DNA of 46,896 nucleotides from Fimenecus sp045532175. Lineage in GTDB: Bacteria; Bacillota; Clostridia; Oscillospirales; Acutalibacteraceae. The translations under genes were made by a program, and so were the position numbers. The notes beneath the pieces are model-generated. The model searched no databases. It was given only the letters and a program-made list of their open reading frames with translations, and was not told where the DNA came from. This document shows, piece after piece, positions 9,011 through 17,327 of the stretch (positions are counted from its first letter, which is position 1; every line of letters begins with the position of its first letter). Location: NCBI GenBank assembly GCA_045532175.1, contig JAZSFK010000007.1, forward strand, positions 1 through 46,896. Direction: 5' to 3'.

Positions 9011-9052
9011 AAAAAAGCGAAACCACACTCTTTGAGTGCCGTTCCGCTTTTT
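9011..9052 (-). terminator. Intrinsic terminator of tRNA-Leu
   Basis: Directly after the CCA end, the minus strand forms AAAAAAGCGG...CGCTTTTTT with an inner CACTC/GAGTG stem, ending in a run of seven T. It terminates the tRNA transcript. Confidence 0.85.
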
Positions 9053-9139
9053 TGGTGCTGGTGACCGGACTTGAACCGGTACGGTATTGCTACCGAGGGA
9101 TTTTAAGTCCCTTGCGTCTGCCGATTTCGCCACACCAGC
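9053..9139 (-). tRNA. tRNA-Leu (anticodon TAA)
   Basis: This is an 87-nt class II tRNA. Acceptor GCTGGTG pairs with CACCAGC, followed by discriminator A and an encoded CCA. The anticodon loop is ACTTAAAATC with anticodon TAA. The long variable arm CTCGGTAGCAATACCG and T-arm CCGGTTCAAGTCCGG are typical of tRNA-Leu. It has its own consensus promoter and terminator, so it is a single-gene unit. Confidence 0.97.
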
Positions 9140-9161
9140 ATACTGTTTTAACAGCCTATTT

Positions 9162-9190
9162 ATTATATATTATGATTTTTGAAATGTCAA
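9162..9190 (-). promoter_or_regulatory. Promoter of tRNA-Leu
   Basis: TTGACA (9185-9190), a 17-nt spacer and TATAAT (9162-9167) on the minus strand give a perfect consensus promoter starting about 15 nt before the mature tRNA. Confidence 0.92.
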
Positions 9191-9220
9191 TATGAGAATT
9201 GAAAGTTTTGGGTAAAAATA

Positions 9221-9245
9221 AAGGACGAGATAACTTCTCGCCCTT
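9221..9245 (-). terminator. Terminator of the GH13 gene
   Basis: A 10-bp stem AAGGGCGAGA/TCTCGTCCTT (one G-U pair, 5-nt loop) is followed on the minus strand by TTATTTTTA, just after the stop codon of the alpha-glucosidase. Confidence 0.85.
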
Positions 9246-9253
9246 GTATTTTT

Positions 9254-11140
9254 TTATTTAACCTTATAGATATTCACTTCGTATGCACGGAGCTTATCCA
9301 CAGGTGCAGTATAGTTTGAAAGCACACACTCACCCTCTGTCGCTCTTGGACGAGAAATAATGTTTTCTGTAAGGTTCATTTCAATATAGAACTTTCCTTC
9401 CTTACTTTCTCTGTAAAGGCAGAATGTCTTATCATTTGTTTTGAGCGGTTGGAAATCACCGTAAACAAGAGTTGCCTTATTTTCCTTACGAAGAGCCATA
9501 AGTGCCTTATAGTAATTGTATGGGCTTGTTTTATCTTCAAGCTGAGCCTTAACATTACATTCTTTATAGTCACCGTTAACACGAATCCACGGTGTACCTG
9601 TTGTGAAACCTGCATTTTCACTATCGTCCCAACAAATAGGAGTTCTTGAGTGGTCACGGCTACCTGCCATAATAACCGTCCAAGCTTCTTCAGGTGTTTT
9701 ACCCTTTTCAATAAGTTCTGCATACTTATTGATTGACTCAACGTCACGCATTTCGCTGATATCACTGAACGCACAGTTCATCATACCAAGTTCTTCACCC
9801 TGGAAGATATATGGTGTTGCACGACCTGTCAAAAGCATAGCACCAATAAGCTTTGAAAGTGGTTTTCTGAATTTTGGGTCAGGATTAACCTTTGAAACCA
9901 TTCTTGGGTTATCGTGATTTTCAATAACGAGTGTCGGCCATGATGAACCGTAAAGAGAAAGCTGATACTTTGTAAACATCTGCTTCAGGTACTTAAGGTC
10001 ATATTTATAGTCATCCCATCTCTGCTTACCGGGTGTTTCAAGCTGGTCAAAGAGGAATGTTTCTCTTATTTCTTCACGGGAATCATCAACAAGGTATTTA
10101 GCCATTTCTACACCAATACCACCTGTTTCACCAACGCAGAAGGATTCAGGGTATTTCTTAAATGAGTTTTCATTAAGTTCGTGGAGATACTCGTGGAGTC
10201 TTGGTCCCCAGAAATAGTGTTCACCGCCGTAACCGATAAACTCGCCAACAAGCGGATTACCGTCAGGAAGACCTTCAACCTTTGAGATAAGGTTAATAAC
10301 GTCCATACGGAAACCGTCAACACCCTTTTCGAGCCACCAGCAAACCATTTCTGCGATTTCTTTTCTCATATCAGGATTTTCCCAGTTAAGGTCCATCTGT
10401 TTTGATGAGAAAATGTGCATTGCCCACTCGTCAAGCTCAGGATAGTAATTCCAACCGCAACCTGAGAAAACTGATGTCCAGTTGTTTGGCGGGATACCTT
10501 CACCCTTACCCTTACGGAAGATGTAATAGTCCTTGTATTTTTCGTCCCCTGCCAATGCTTTTTGGAACCACTCGTGTTCATCAGAAGTATGATTTACAAC
10601 AAGGTCCATAACGAGTTTCATACCGCGTTTATGTATTTCTTCAAGCATAAGGTCGAAGTCATCCATTGTGCCGAACTCAGTCATAATCTTGCGGTAGTCA
10701 CGGATGTCATAGCCCATATCATCATTAGGTGAATCGTAAATAGGGCTGAGCCAGAGAACATCAACACCCAAGTCCTTAAGGTAATCAAGTTTTGAGATAA
10801 TGCCCTGTAAGTCACCGATACCGTCGCCATTTGAGTCCATAAATGAACGAGGATAAATCTGATAAATAACAGATTCCTTCCACCATTTAGGGTCAACCTC
10901 ATTTTTAGTAATAACTTTTTCAGGTGTGTAACTTAAGAGATTACAAATATGCTCAATTGTTTCCATTGGCATTTTGTCGCCTAAAAGTTTTGGAATTGCT
11001 TTTAGTTTCAATTTACCCACAAGAGGGTTGTGGATAACTGCACCGGGGATACCTGTGTGATATGCAACCATTTCGATAAGGTCGTTACCAACAGGAGTGT
11101 TTAAAACATCTTTCAATGTACTTGCAGGAGTAATTTTCAT
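9254..11140 (-). CDS. GH13 alpha-glucosidase / oligo-1,6-glucosidase with N-terminal extension
   Basis: The catalytic domain begins near residue 86 (WWKESVIYQIYPRSF), as in GH13_31 oligo-1,6-glucosidases and trehalose-6-phosphate hydrolases. Nucleophile D280 lies in GVDGFRMD, acid/base E338 in CVGETGG, the transition-state stabiliser D410 in VIENHDN, and DLVVNH is at about 179-184. No signal peptide is present, so it acts on imported malto- or isomalto-oligosaccharides. Family members are usually about 550-570 residues; this one has 628 because of an N-terminal helical region of about 85 residues with the TLKDVLNTPVGNDLI motif. AAGGA precedes the start and a consensus promoter lies 35 nt upstream, confirming that the extension is real. 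Linkage specificity is inferred. Confidence 0.92.
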   Translation of the reverse strand: MKITPASTLKDVLNTPVGNDLIEMVAYHTGIPGAVIHNPLVGKLKLKAIPKLLGDKMPMETIEHICNLLSYTPEKVITKNEVDPKWWKESVIYQIYPRSFMDSNGDGIGDLQGIISKLDYLKDLGVDVLWLSPIYDSPNDDMGYDIRDYRKIMTEFGTMDDFDLMLEEIHKRGMKLVMDLVVNHTSDEHEWFQKALAGDEKYKDYYIFRKGKGEGIPPNNWTSVFSGCGWNYYPELDEWAMHIFSSKQMDLNWENPDMRKEIAEMVCWWLEKGVDGFRMDVINLISKVEGLPDGNPLVGEFIGYGGEHYFWGPRLHEYLHELNENSFKKYPESFCVGETGGIGVEMAKYLVDDSREEIRETFLFDQLETPGKQRWDDYKYDLKYLKQMFTKYQLSLYGSSWPTLVIENHDNPRMVSKVNPDPKFRKPLSKLIGAMLLTGRATPYIFQGEELGMMNCAFSDISEMRDVESINKYAELIEKGKTPEEAWTVIMAGSRDHSRTPICWDDSENAGFTTGTPWIRVNGDYKECNVKAQLEDKTSPYNYYKALMALRKENKATLVYGDFQPLKTNDKTFCLYRESKEGKFYIEMNLTENIISRPRATEGECVLSNYTAPVDKLRAYEVNIYKVK

Positions 11141-11173
11141 AAAATCTTCCTTTCAAAGATAAATCACTTAATT

Positions 11174-11202
11174 ATTATATACCACATTTCCATAAATTTC
11201 AA
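11174..11202 (-). promoter_or_regulatory. Promoter of the GH13 gene
   Basis: TTGAAA (11197-11202), a 17-nt spacer and TATAAT (11174-11179) on the minus strand. It is back-to-back with the promoter of the divergent secreted-protein gene, whose -35 begins 6 nt away, so the two may share regulation. Confidence 0.8.
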
Positions 11203-11207
11203 CAGCA

Positions 11208-11236
11208 TTGAAAATTATAGTTTTTTATGGTAAAAT
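11208..11236 (+). promoter_or_regulatory. Promoter of the secreted-protein gene
   Basis: TTGAAA (11208-11213), a 17-nt spacer and TAAAAT (11231-11236) lie about 30 nt before the ATG. The -35 boxes of the two divergent promoters are almost abutting. Confidence 0.75.
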
Positions 11237-11267
11237 CTATTTAACCTATTATGAAGGGATGTATTAT

Positions 11268-12359
11268 ATGAAGAAGTTTTTAAGTGTTTTGTTGTGCTTG
11301 GTTATGATGTTCAGTATCATTCCCCTTTCCGCATCAGCAAGTGAAACAAAAACAATTACAACAATGTCATTAACTGATGGAATTACAGATATTTTTTATG
11401 CTGTAAAAAATGTTTTTGATTCAATTCTCGGCTTTTTAGGTGGGGATAAACGTGTCGATGTGGAAAGCTACACAGAAATGCCCTTTGATGCACCGGGACT
11501 TGACGATGATTTTATTCCGCAGGGTATTTGCTATGTAGAAGATTTAGAAATGTTTGCAATAAGCGGATATATGCCTGATGATGCAGACGGAAATGAACGT
11601 TATTCAAGAATTTATCTTGTAAATCCTGACACAAATGAGAGTAAGATGTTTATTATTAACAAGTTTACAGGTCATGCAGGCGGAATTGCATCAAACGGCA
11701 AGGATATTTGGGTTTCATCAGGTGGCAGTACAAGTTCAAACGGTAAAATTTATCATTTTACAACTGATATGTTCTTAGGTGAAAGCGGTTCAACAGTAAA
11801 ATATGACGGATATTTTTCTGTACCTGTTAAAGGCTCTGTTCTTTACTGTGACGGAGAAAAGCTTTGGGTTTCTGAGTTTTACAATAACGACAAGGACAGC
11901 AACAAAGTAAACAAAGAACACCACAAGGGCTCAAATCACGCTTGGTCCTGCGGTTACAGTTTACCGTTGGATGTTGACTACTCCGCAAAAGAAACAAAAA
12001 CGCCCGATGTTATACTTTCTATTCCTGATAAGGTTCAGGGTATGTCCATTACCGCTGACGGTGAAGTGATTTTCAGTACATCCTACGGCAGACGAAACGA
12101 TTCAAGAATGTATGTATTTGAGCCATACGAGGAATGGGATAGCGACACAGTTTCTGTTTTTGGCACAGATGTTCCATTGTATGTGGCAAAGAAAAAGAAC
12201 AGAATTACAAGATTCAAAATGCCGACTTTAATGGAAGGTATCGATTATCACGACGGAAAGCTTTATATTATATTTGAATCAGGTGCAAAAACCTATTCTG
12301 ATGCAAAAGAAATAAATAAAAAAGTTTGGGAAATGAATATAGACAGTATTATCGATTAA
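11268..12359 (+). CDS. Secreted protein of unknown function, possibly beta-propeller
   Basis: The start is placed at the ATG at 11268, giving 363 residues. It has AGGG about 9 nt upstream and a clear signal peptide: MKK, a hydrophobic core LSVLLCLVMMFSIIPL, and an Ala/Ser cleavage region near ASASA. The longer frame from 11208 lies over the promoter and is rejected. The mature part has recurring blade-like segments: a short acidic loop, then strands such as IYLVNPDT, IWVSSGG and LWVSEFY. These resemble the repeating units of SMP-30/YncE-type propellers. No catalytic motif is recognised. It is divergent from the GH13 glucosidase, so an extracellular sugar role is possible but unsupported. Confidence 0.7.
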   Translation: MKKFLSVLLCLVMMFSIIPLSASASETKTITTMSLTDGITDIFYAVKNVFDSILGFLGGDKRVDVESYTEMPFDAPGLDDDFIPQGICYVEDLEMFAISGYMPDDADGNERYSRIYLVNPDTNESKMFIINKFTGHAGGIASNGKDIWVSSGGSTSSNGKIYHFTTDMFLGESGSTVKYDGYFSVPVKGSVLYCDGEKLWVSEFYNNDKDSNKVNKEHHKGSNHAWSCGYSLPLDVDYSAKETKTPDVILSIPDKVQGMSITADGEVIFSTSYGRRNDSRMYVFEPYEEWDSDTVSVFGTDVPLYVAKKKNRITRFKMPTLMEGIDYHDGKLYIIFESGAKTYSDAKEINKKVWEMNIDSIID

Positions 12360-12398
12360 AAATTCATAAAGCACAATCCGGTTTTACTGTACAAAAAA

Positions 12399-12420
12399 CT
12401 CCACATCAACCGATGTGGAG
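12399..12420. terminator. Bidirectional terminator
   Basis: CTCCACAT/ATGTGGAG forms a perfect 8-bp stem with 6-nt loop, flanked by an A-run on the left and CTTTTATTATTT on the right. It can stop both the secreted-protein transcript (plus) and the LRR gene transcript (minus), which converge here. Confidence 0.9.
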
Positions 12421-12430
12421 CTTTTATTAT

Positions 12431-13990
12431 TTATGGCATTGGTTGTCTTTCAGCCGAATATTTTATATCAACACTCTTCTTAAAGAGCATATAGTCATAT
12501 TGCGGTCTCCAGTCGTCACCTGTCTCAACGGAATCAAATTCGCCTTCACTTACTGCCACATTGATAACACTAACGCCCTTGATATTTCCGTCTTCCTTAT
12601 AGCAGGTATCCCAGAAAGCGTGGTGACCGATTTCTGTTACGCTTGCAGGAATGTAAACGTAGGTAAGTGTTTGGTTGTAGCTGAATGCGTCAGAGCCGAT
12701 GTATTTAAGTCCTTCAGGAAGGGACAGATAAACTTCACCAAGTGCTTCCTGTGAAGTAAAATGAGTGTCAGCCACAGCAGTTTCACTCTTGTATGTATAG
12801 ACATTTGAAAGAGATGGGGTTGTACTCCACTCATCAACTCTTTCATGCAACTTAAATACCGCAAGAGTTTCTACTCTTTCAAGTCCTTCAGGAAGGTAGA
12901 TTTCACGAAGGTTTGCATAGTTAAAGCAGAGTTCACCAAGAGTCTTTACTGTTGAAGGAACAACATAAGTTTGAATATCTCTCTGGTACTCCGGAGTAAC
13001 TTCATCCCTGTAAAGCTCCCTTTCGTAACCGTATTTCTGTCTTAAATATTCATCGTGGTTACAAGGATAGCAAATAACCTCTGTCATATCCTTATTGTAA
13101 AGAACACCGTCAACGTCGCAATAATTAGGGTTATTCTCGTCAACCTCAATTCTCTCTAATGCCCAGCAGGAATAGAAGGATTTTCCGTCAATTTCAAGAA
13201 CATTTTCGCCAATATTGATTACCTTAATTGTACCGTCGCAGTTGAAAGCATATTCTCTGATTGCTGTAATCTTTTTTGACTCATCAGCATTAATAACAAA
13301 GTTTGTTTCCGGGTCATTGTTATTGTTGTCGTATGTAAGTGATGAAACATAGTTTATATCAAGCTCAGTAATATAACCTGTATTGCTGAATTTATCAAAC
13401 TGATATCCGGATTCTGTCTGTGTATATTCAAACACATCACTCTGAACAGTACGAACAGAGAAATACATTGAAAGCGAAACTGCAATAATAATGACAATTG
13501 CAAAGATAGCCTTTTTAAGTCCGTAATGCTTATAAGGCTTGTTAATATGAGGTGGTGCAAGGCCTTCAACCTGATATGTCCATATTTCATCTTCCGGAAT
13601 ATCAAGATGAATCTCTTCCTGTAAAGCTACACCTTTACCTTTCTTTAAGCCACTCACACCGATTTCTTTATTGAGTGAGGCGATTTTTTCCTTACTCAAT
13701 AAACGTTCCTCTGAAAGTTTTTTAATCTCACGAGAATCCGCCTTAATAGAATCTCGTAAAGTGCGAATTTGGTTCTTTGCATAATCCCTTGTCTTTGTGC
13801 TATATGCATCAGATGCCGAAATTCTGTACAATTCCACAATCTTTTTATCATTGTCCTTGATGTTTGACTTCAAGGATTTGATTTTAGATGAAATCTCTTT
13901 AAGATTTTGTTCCTCTTTTTTTAGAGAAAGCTGGAGGTCTTCATATTTAATATCAGCACTGTTTTCGTGCTTGATTTCTTTTTTACTCAT
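12431..13990 (-). CDS. Membrane-anchored leucine-rich-repeat protein with N-terminal coiled coil
   Basis: Residues about 15-110 form a highly charged coiled coil, followed by a short linker. A single membrane helix lies near 161-178 (AIFAIVIIIAVSLSMYF). The outside part (about 200-500) has BspA-type LRR_5 repeats with signatures such as ITAIREYAFNC, LERIEVDENN and LKYIGSDAFSYN. By topology the coiled coil is cytoplasmic and the repeats are extracellular, with no signal peptide. BspA-like repeats are known for binding host or bacterial surface proteins; what this one binds is unknown. It starts 16 bp after the stop of the GPH-type transporter gene and is its operon partner. A transporter paired with an LRR protein is unusual, and a sensing or scaffolding role is speculation. 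Confidence 0.8.
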   Translation of the reverse strand: MSKKEIKHENSADIKYEDLQLSLKKEEQNLKEISSKIKSLKSNIKDNDKKIVELYRISASDAYSTKTRDYAKNQIRTLRDSIKADSREIKKLSEERLLSKEKIASLNKEIGVSGLKKGKGVALQEEIHLDIPEDEIWTYQVEGLAPPHINKPYKHYGLKKAIFAIVIIIAVSLSMYFSVRTVQSDVFEYTQTESGYQFDKFSNTGYITELDINYVSSLTYDNNNNDPETNFVINADESKKITAIREYAFNCDGTIKVINIGENVLEIDGKSFYSCWALERIEVDENNPNYCDVDGVLYNKDMTEVICYPCNHDEYLRQKYGYERELYRDEVTPEYQRDIQTYVVPSTVKTLGELCFNYANLREIYLPEGLERVETLAVFKLHERVDEWSTTPSLSNVYTYKSETAVADTHFTSQEALGEVYLSLPEGLKYIGSDAFSYNQTLTYVYIPASVTEIGHHAFWDTCYKEDGNIKGVSVINVAVSEGEFDSVETGDDWRPQYDYMLFKKSVDIKYSAERQPMP

Positions 13991-14006
13991 AATAACTTCA
14001 CCTCCA

Positions 14007-15758
14007 CTAACCTAAATAACTGCCTGAAACAGATTTACCCTCTTCAAGAGCTTTCTTTTCAGTAACTTCAGCACGGCGTTTCAATACTTCCATAACCATA
14101 TTCTGCTTTTTGTTGTCATAATCCCAGAAAAGGTATGGAATAGTCATCAACGCAAAGCCTATAACGTCAACTATAATTGGAATAACAATGATATTTCTTC
14201 TTGATTCGTCAACAAAAAGAACCTCCCAGTTACTGTTAAAGCCGAATCTAAGCAAGAAGAGTGGAATTATAAGACCTACGAATGATGTGATAGGTCCTGT
14301 AAACCAACCAAAAATACCTGTGAAGCTTTCAAGACGTTCACCGGATAAATACATCTGATAGTCAGCAATACGAACACCCATATCGTGACCTGCAGTTGTC
14401 GGAACAGTCTTTGTCATTTCCATAAAGAATAATACAACTACGCAGATTGTACCGCAAAGGTTAAGGTTATCGCCACAGAACCACATAGCAGAAGCAATAA
14501 TCGCATATCCTATTGCACGGCTTAACTGATAGAAAATCATAATCTGCTTGTATGAGAATCTCTTAAGGAAATATGGAGATAACAAATCAGGCGGAGTTCC
14601 CGCAAATGAGATAAGTGCTACCAACAAACTGTATGGAAGACCGCTGAGACGGAATGTGTAGAAGTAAAGGATTGTAACAAACGGTAGCATACCGTTACCA
14701 AGTGAATCAATAAGACCAACTATAGTATTGATAAGAAGGTATTTGTTCTTAAGAACACCAAACATACCGTCCCAGAACTTAATCTGAACCTTTTCCTCGA
14801 TAGGTGGCTGTGGAATTCTTTCCTTAATTCTGCCTGCAAGGAACATTGTGAATCCTGCTGCAATAATGAATGTGATTGGAATAACATATCTGTAAAGGTT
14901 GATATCTGCCCACTCATAACGAAGAGCACCAACAATTGCAGGAAGTACAATTGCAAGAATTGAGTTGAAGATATGTGAAATCTTTACAGGATAGCTACGA
15001 ACAAGAATTCTTTCCTGAAGATTAGGGCTGATTCTCTTTGAACATTCTTCAAGAACGTTACCAAAGCCAAACACGTTGTATGTAGCAAAAAGAAGGTTTG
15101 CAACCCAAACTCGTGTCGCAACATCAGGAATATTATAAACAGGAAGCCAGCCTATGAGAATAACCATTACAACTTTTGGCACAACGTCACAGTAAAGACC
15201 ATATTTATAACGACCGAATTTCGGAATAAGCTTTTTACGCCAGAAGATATTTCTTGCACCTACCCAGCCTGAATACAAGAAATGTGTACCAAAGGTCTTG
15301 AAACAAGCCGTGGCATTCATTCCCTCCAACCCGTTAAGAAGGGTAATAAAGGAGCTTGTAGGGTTAAAAAGCTTTGAATAGTCGAAGATAATCGTCGAAA
15401 TACCAAACAGCATCATAAGGCCATAAACAAGATAAACCTTTCTCTCCTGCTTTTTCGGTAAGAAGCCCAAATTATCACAAACATACCACCAGATAAGAGC
15501 TGTAATATAGCCAAGAGGCATATTCAGAATACCGATGACAGAGAATGTGAGGTAGGGCAATTTATAGTGGTGCATAATGAGGAAACAGCTTGACCAGAAG
15601 CCGATATACTCAAGAATCTTTGCACCTGTGTAGTTTGCGCCGACACCGATAACTACGTCCTTATATTCTTTATAAGGAACATATTTACCTTCTGCCGGAG
15701 TGTTCCAATGAGTTTTGATTTCAGTTCCCAAATACTTTACTTTATCAAGTACACTCAT
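14007..15758 (-). CDS. MFS/GPH-type transporter
   Basis: This 583-residue polytopic protein has about twelve hydrophobic segments. The C-terminal end (PYLFWDYDNKKQNMVMEVLKRR) matches the glycoside-pentoside-hexuronide (GPH) cation symporter subgroup of the major facilitator superfamily. It is longer than usual (450-500) because of an extended N-terminal stretch and a long central loop with IKERIPQPPIEEKVQIKFWDG. Substrate cannot be read from the sequence. The start has GGGAGAGTG upstream and a promoter about 35 nt before. It leads a two-gene operon with the LRR membrane protein. The nearest sugar enzyme gene, GH13, is about 3 kb away and in a separate unit. Confidence 0.75.
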   Translation of the reverse strand: MSVLDKVKYLGTEIKTHWNTPAEGKYVPYKEYKDVVIGVGANYTGAKILEYIGFWSSCFLIMHHYKLPYLTFSVIGILNMPLGYITALIWWYVCDNLGFLPKKQERKVYLVYGLMMLFGISTIIFDYSKLFNPTSSFITLLNGLEGMNATACFKTFGTHFLYSGWVGARNIFWRKKLIPKFGRYKYGLYCDVVPKVVMVILIGWLPVYNIPDVATRVWVANLLFATYNVFGFGNVLEECSKRISPNLQERILVRSYPVKISHIFNSILAIVLPAIVGALRYEWADINLYRYVIPITFIIAAGFTMFLAGRIKERIPQPPIEEKVQIKFWDGMFGVLKNKYLLINTIVGLIDSLGNGMLPFVTILYFYTFRLSGLPYSLLVALISFAGTPPDLLSPYFLKRFSYKQIMIFYQLSRAIGYAIIASAMWFCGDNLNLCGTICVVVLFFMEMTKTVPTTAGHDMGVRIADYQMYLSGERLESFTGIFGWFTGPITSFVGLIIPLFLLRFGFNSNWEVLFVDESRRNIIVIPIIVDVIGFALMTIPYLFWDYDNKKQNMVMEVLKRRAEVTEKKALEEGKSVSGSYLG

Positions 15759-15790
15759 TTTTTCACTCTCCCTTTCTATATAATCGTCTA

Positions 15791-15819
15791 ATTATACCAT
15801 ATTCAGAATATTTTAACAA
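15791..15819 (-). promoter_or_regulatory. Promoter of the transporter-LRR operon
   Basis: TTGTTA (15814-15819), a 17-nt spacer and TATAAT (15791-15796) on the minus strand, with a TG near the -10, about 35 nt before the start codon. Confidence 0.78.
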
Positions 15820-15852
15820 TGGAAAAGGTGCTTTTTCTTTCAAGTAATATTA

Positions 15853-15890
15853 AACAAAAAAAAGAACTGTTTATTGTGCAACAGTTCTTT
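15853..15890 (-). terminator. Terminator of the HAD phosphatase gene
   Basis: The perfect stem AAAGAACTGTT/AACAGTTCTTT (15861-15890) is followed on the minus strand by TTTTTTTTGTTTAA. It closes the mntP-HAD unit. Confidence 0.9.
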
Positions 15891-15895
15891 TGTAG

Positions 15896-16579
15896 TTATA
15901 TTATGTTGAGTATATCTGCAATATCCTTAATTTCATAATCTATTTTCAGGTCACCAGTATTCTTTTCTTTTTTCGGATTATACCAGCAACAAATAATTCC
16001 TGCATTGTTACCACCTTGAATATCGCTTGTCAAGGAATCGCCGATAATCATAACATCATCGTGTGTAAACCTGCCGATTTTATTCTGCACAGCATCAAAA
16101 AAACCAACGGAGGGTTTTTCATATCCGATTTCATCTGAAATAAACACATCGTCAAAAATATCAATCAGTCCGGATTGAGTAAGTTTTCTTTTCTGTGCAA
16201 CACTCGTCCCGTTAGTTACTGCATATTGGCATACTTTTCCCCTAAGTGCCGTAACAGTTTCCCACGCATTGTCACAGAAAAAAGCCTTATCCCCAAGACA
16301 TAGTTGATACTCATTGTTAAAGTCATCAATATGATTAAATGTTATCTTTTCTAATGAGAAAAACTCCACAAATCTGTCGTGTAAAACCTGTTTTTTTGTT
16401 ATTTCTCCTCTTTCTAACATTTTCCAGTATTTATGATTAATTTCTGAATATCTTTTAAGCATATCATCGGTACAATTACCCAAACCAAAGATTTCAAAGC
16501 ATTTACGGATACCATAAGCCTCTGATTTTCCGAAATCCAACAAAGTGCCGTCAACATCCCAAAGTAATGTTTTAACCAT
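15896..16579 (-). CDS. HAD-superfamily phosphatase, YjjG type (pyrimidine 5'-nucleotidase)
   Basis: This protein has 227 residues from the ATG at 16579, which has AGGTGA 5 nt upstream; a GTG nine bases earlier is less likely. HAD motif I is DVDGTLLD, with its two aspartates near residues 8 and 10. Motif II is the Thr of AVTNGT, the motif III lysine is in EKPS, and motif IV is GDSLTSD. The helical cap between motifs I and II and the overall length fit the YjjG/YfnB subfamily, which dephosphorylates non-canonical pyrimidine nucleotides. The gene overlaps or abuts the end of mntP and is probably co-transcribed from the manganese riboswitch leader, though a direct link to manganese is not evident. 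Confidence 0.85.
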   Translation of the reverse strand: MVKTLLWDVDGTLLDFGKSEAYGIRKCFEIFGLGNCTDDMLKRYSEINHKYWKMLERGEITKKQVLHDRFVEFFSLEKITFNHIDDFNNEYQLCLGDKAFFCDNAWETVTALRGKVCQYAVTNGTSVAQKRKLTQSGLIDIFDDVFISDEIGYEKPSVGFFDAVQNKIGRFTHDDVMIIGDSLTSDIQGGNNAGIICCWYNPKKEKNTGDLKIDYEIKDIADILNII

Positions 16580-16580
16580 A

Positions 16581-17156
16581 TTATTCACCTATTATTCCGA
16601 GTCCTTCCAGAAGAAATTTTACACCCATTAAAACAAGAACAAGTCCGCCTACTAACTCGGCCTTACTTTTATATTTCGCACCGAATTTATGACCGACCAA
16701 AACACCAACTGCTGAAAGTCCTGCTGTAATTACACCGGTAAGACCGATTACTGACAGTGCTTCAACTGTTTCATACTGGAATGCAAAGGTAACACCAACT
16801 GCAAGGGCATCAATACTTGTTGCAACAGCAAGACCAAAAAGCTCCTTTATATTGAGCTTTGCATTACAGGCACATTCTTCACATTCATCTTTTTCAAAGG
16901 ATTCTTTAATCATATTTATACCGATAATCGCAAGCAAAATAAAGGTTATCCAATGGTCTATGCTTGTAATATAGTGAGCAAACCGTGAACCGATGAACCA
17001 TCCTATAAGTGGCATACCCGCCTGAAATCCGCCGAAGAAAAGAGCGATAAGAGCTGTCTGCTTTTTATCAAGTTTCTGCATATTAAGACCCTTGCAAATA
17101 GAAACTGCAAAGGCATCCATCGCAAGGCTTGTGGCTATAATAAACAGTTCTGCCAT
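16581..17156 (-). CDS. mntP: MntP manganese efflux pump
   Basis: The start is taken at 17156 (MAELFIIATSLAMDAF), preceded by AGGAGG 9 nt upstream, giving 191 residues. The longer frame to 17225 would run into the riboswitch terminator. Six membrane helices are seen. The duplicated family motif is clear: SLAMDAFAVSICKG near the N-terminus and ATSIDALAVGVTFA in the second half; both aspartates are the essential ones. A Cys-rich linker (ECEECACN) lies in the middle. It exports excess Mn2+. The preceding yybP-ykoY riboswitch is the known regulator of such genes and confirms the substrate. Confidence 0.95.
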   Translation of the reverse strand: MAELFIIATSLAMDAFAVSICKGLNMQKLDKKQTALIALFFGGFQAGMPLIGWFIGSRFAHYITSIDHWITFILLAIIGINMIKESFEKDECEECACNAKLNIKELFGLAVATSIDALAVGVTFAFQYETVEALSVIGLTGVITAGLSAVGVLVGHKFGAKYKSKAELVGGLVLVLMGVKFLLEGLGIIGE

Positions 17157-17192
17157 AAATATAAATCCTCCTGATTTTAGCCGTTCAGCAAT

Positions 17193-17234
17193 AAAAAAAG
17201 ACCCACGTATGACAAAAGCAGTCATACATGAGTC
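17193..17234 (-). terminator. Riboswitch-controlled terminator before mntP
   Basis: On the minus strand GACTCATGTATGAC pairs with GTCATACGTGGGTC (14-bp stem with two G-U or mismatched positions), loop TGCTTTT, then TTTTTTT. The 5' arm of this stem includes the GACTCA that closes the riboswitch P1 helix, so the two structures exclude each other. Metal-bound aptamer should therefore prevent termination. Confidence 0.9.
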
Positions 17235-17318
17235 TTGTCATTTAATATAAGCCAGACCATAAAGGTCAGTATGTTGACTTATCACACATTTCAGAATGTG
17301 CCGACTACTCCCTCACAA
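17228..17318 (-). ncRNA. yybP-ykoY manganese riboswitch
   Basis: The minus strand shows the family hallmarks. There is GGGAGTAG just after the 5' P1 strand (near 17305-17315). A stem follows around ACATTCTGAAATGTG, then GTCAACATACTGACC, a GGTCTGGC segment, and the 3' GACAAGACTCA strand. P1 is TGAG/CTCA. The downstream terminator overlaps the 3' P1 strand. In the family Mn2+ binds at the docked L1/L3 loops and turns expression on, as expected for a manganese exporter. Boundaries are accurate to a few nucleotides. Confidence 0.9.
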
Positions 17319-17327
17319 AGTATTCAT

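Noticed and set aside
17157..17225. Longer mntP frame starting at 17225
   Set aside because: It would overlap the riboswitch terminator and has no ribosome site; the ATG at 17156 has AGGAGG.
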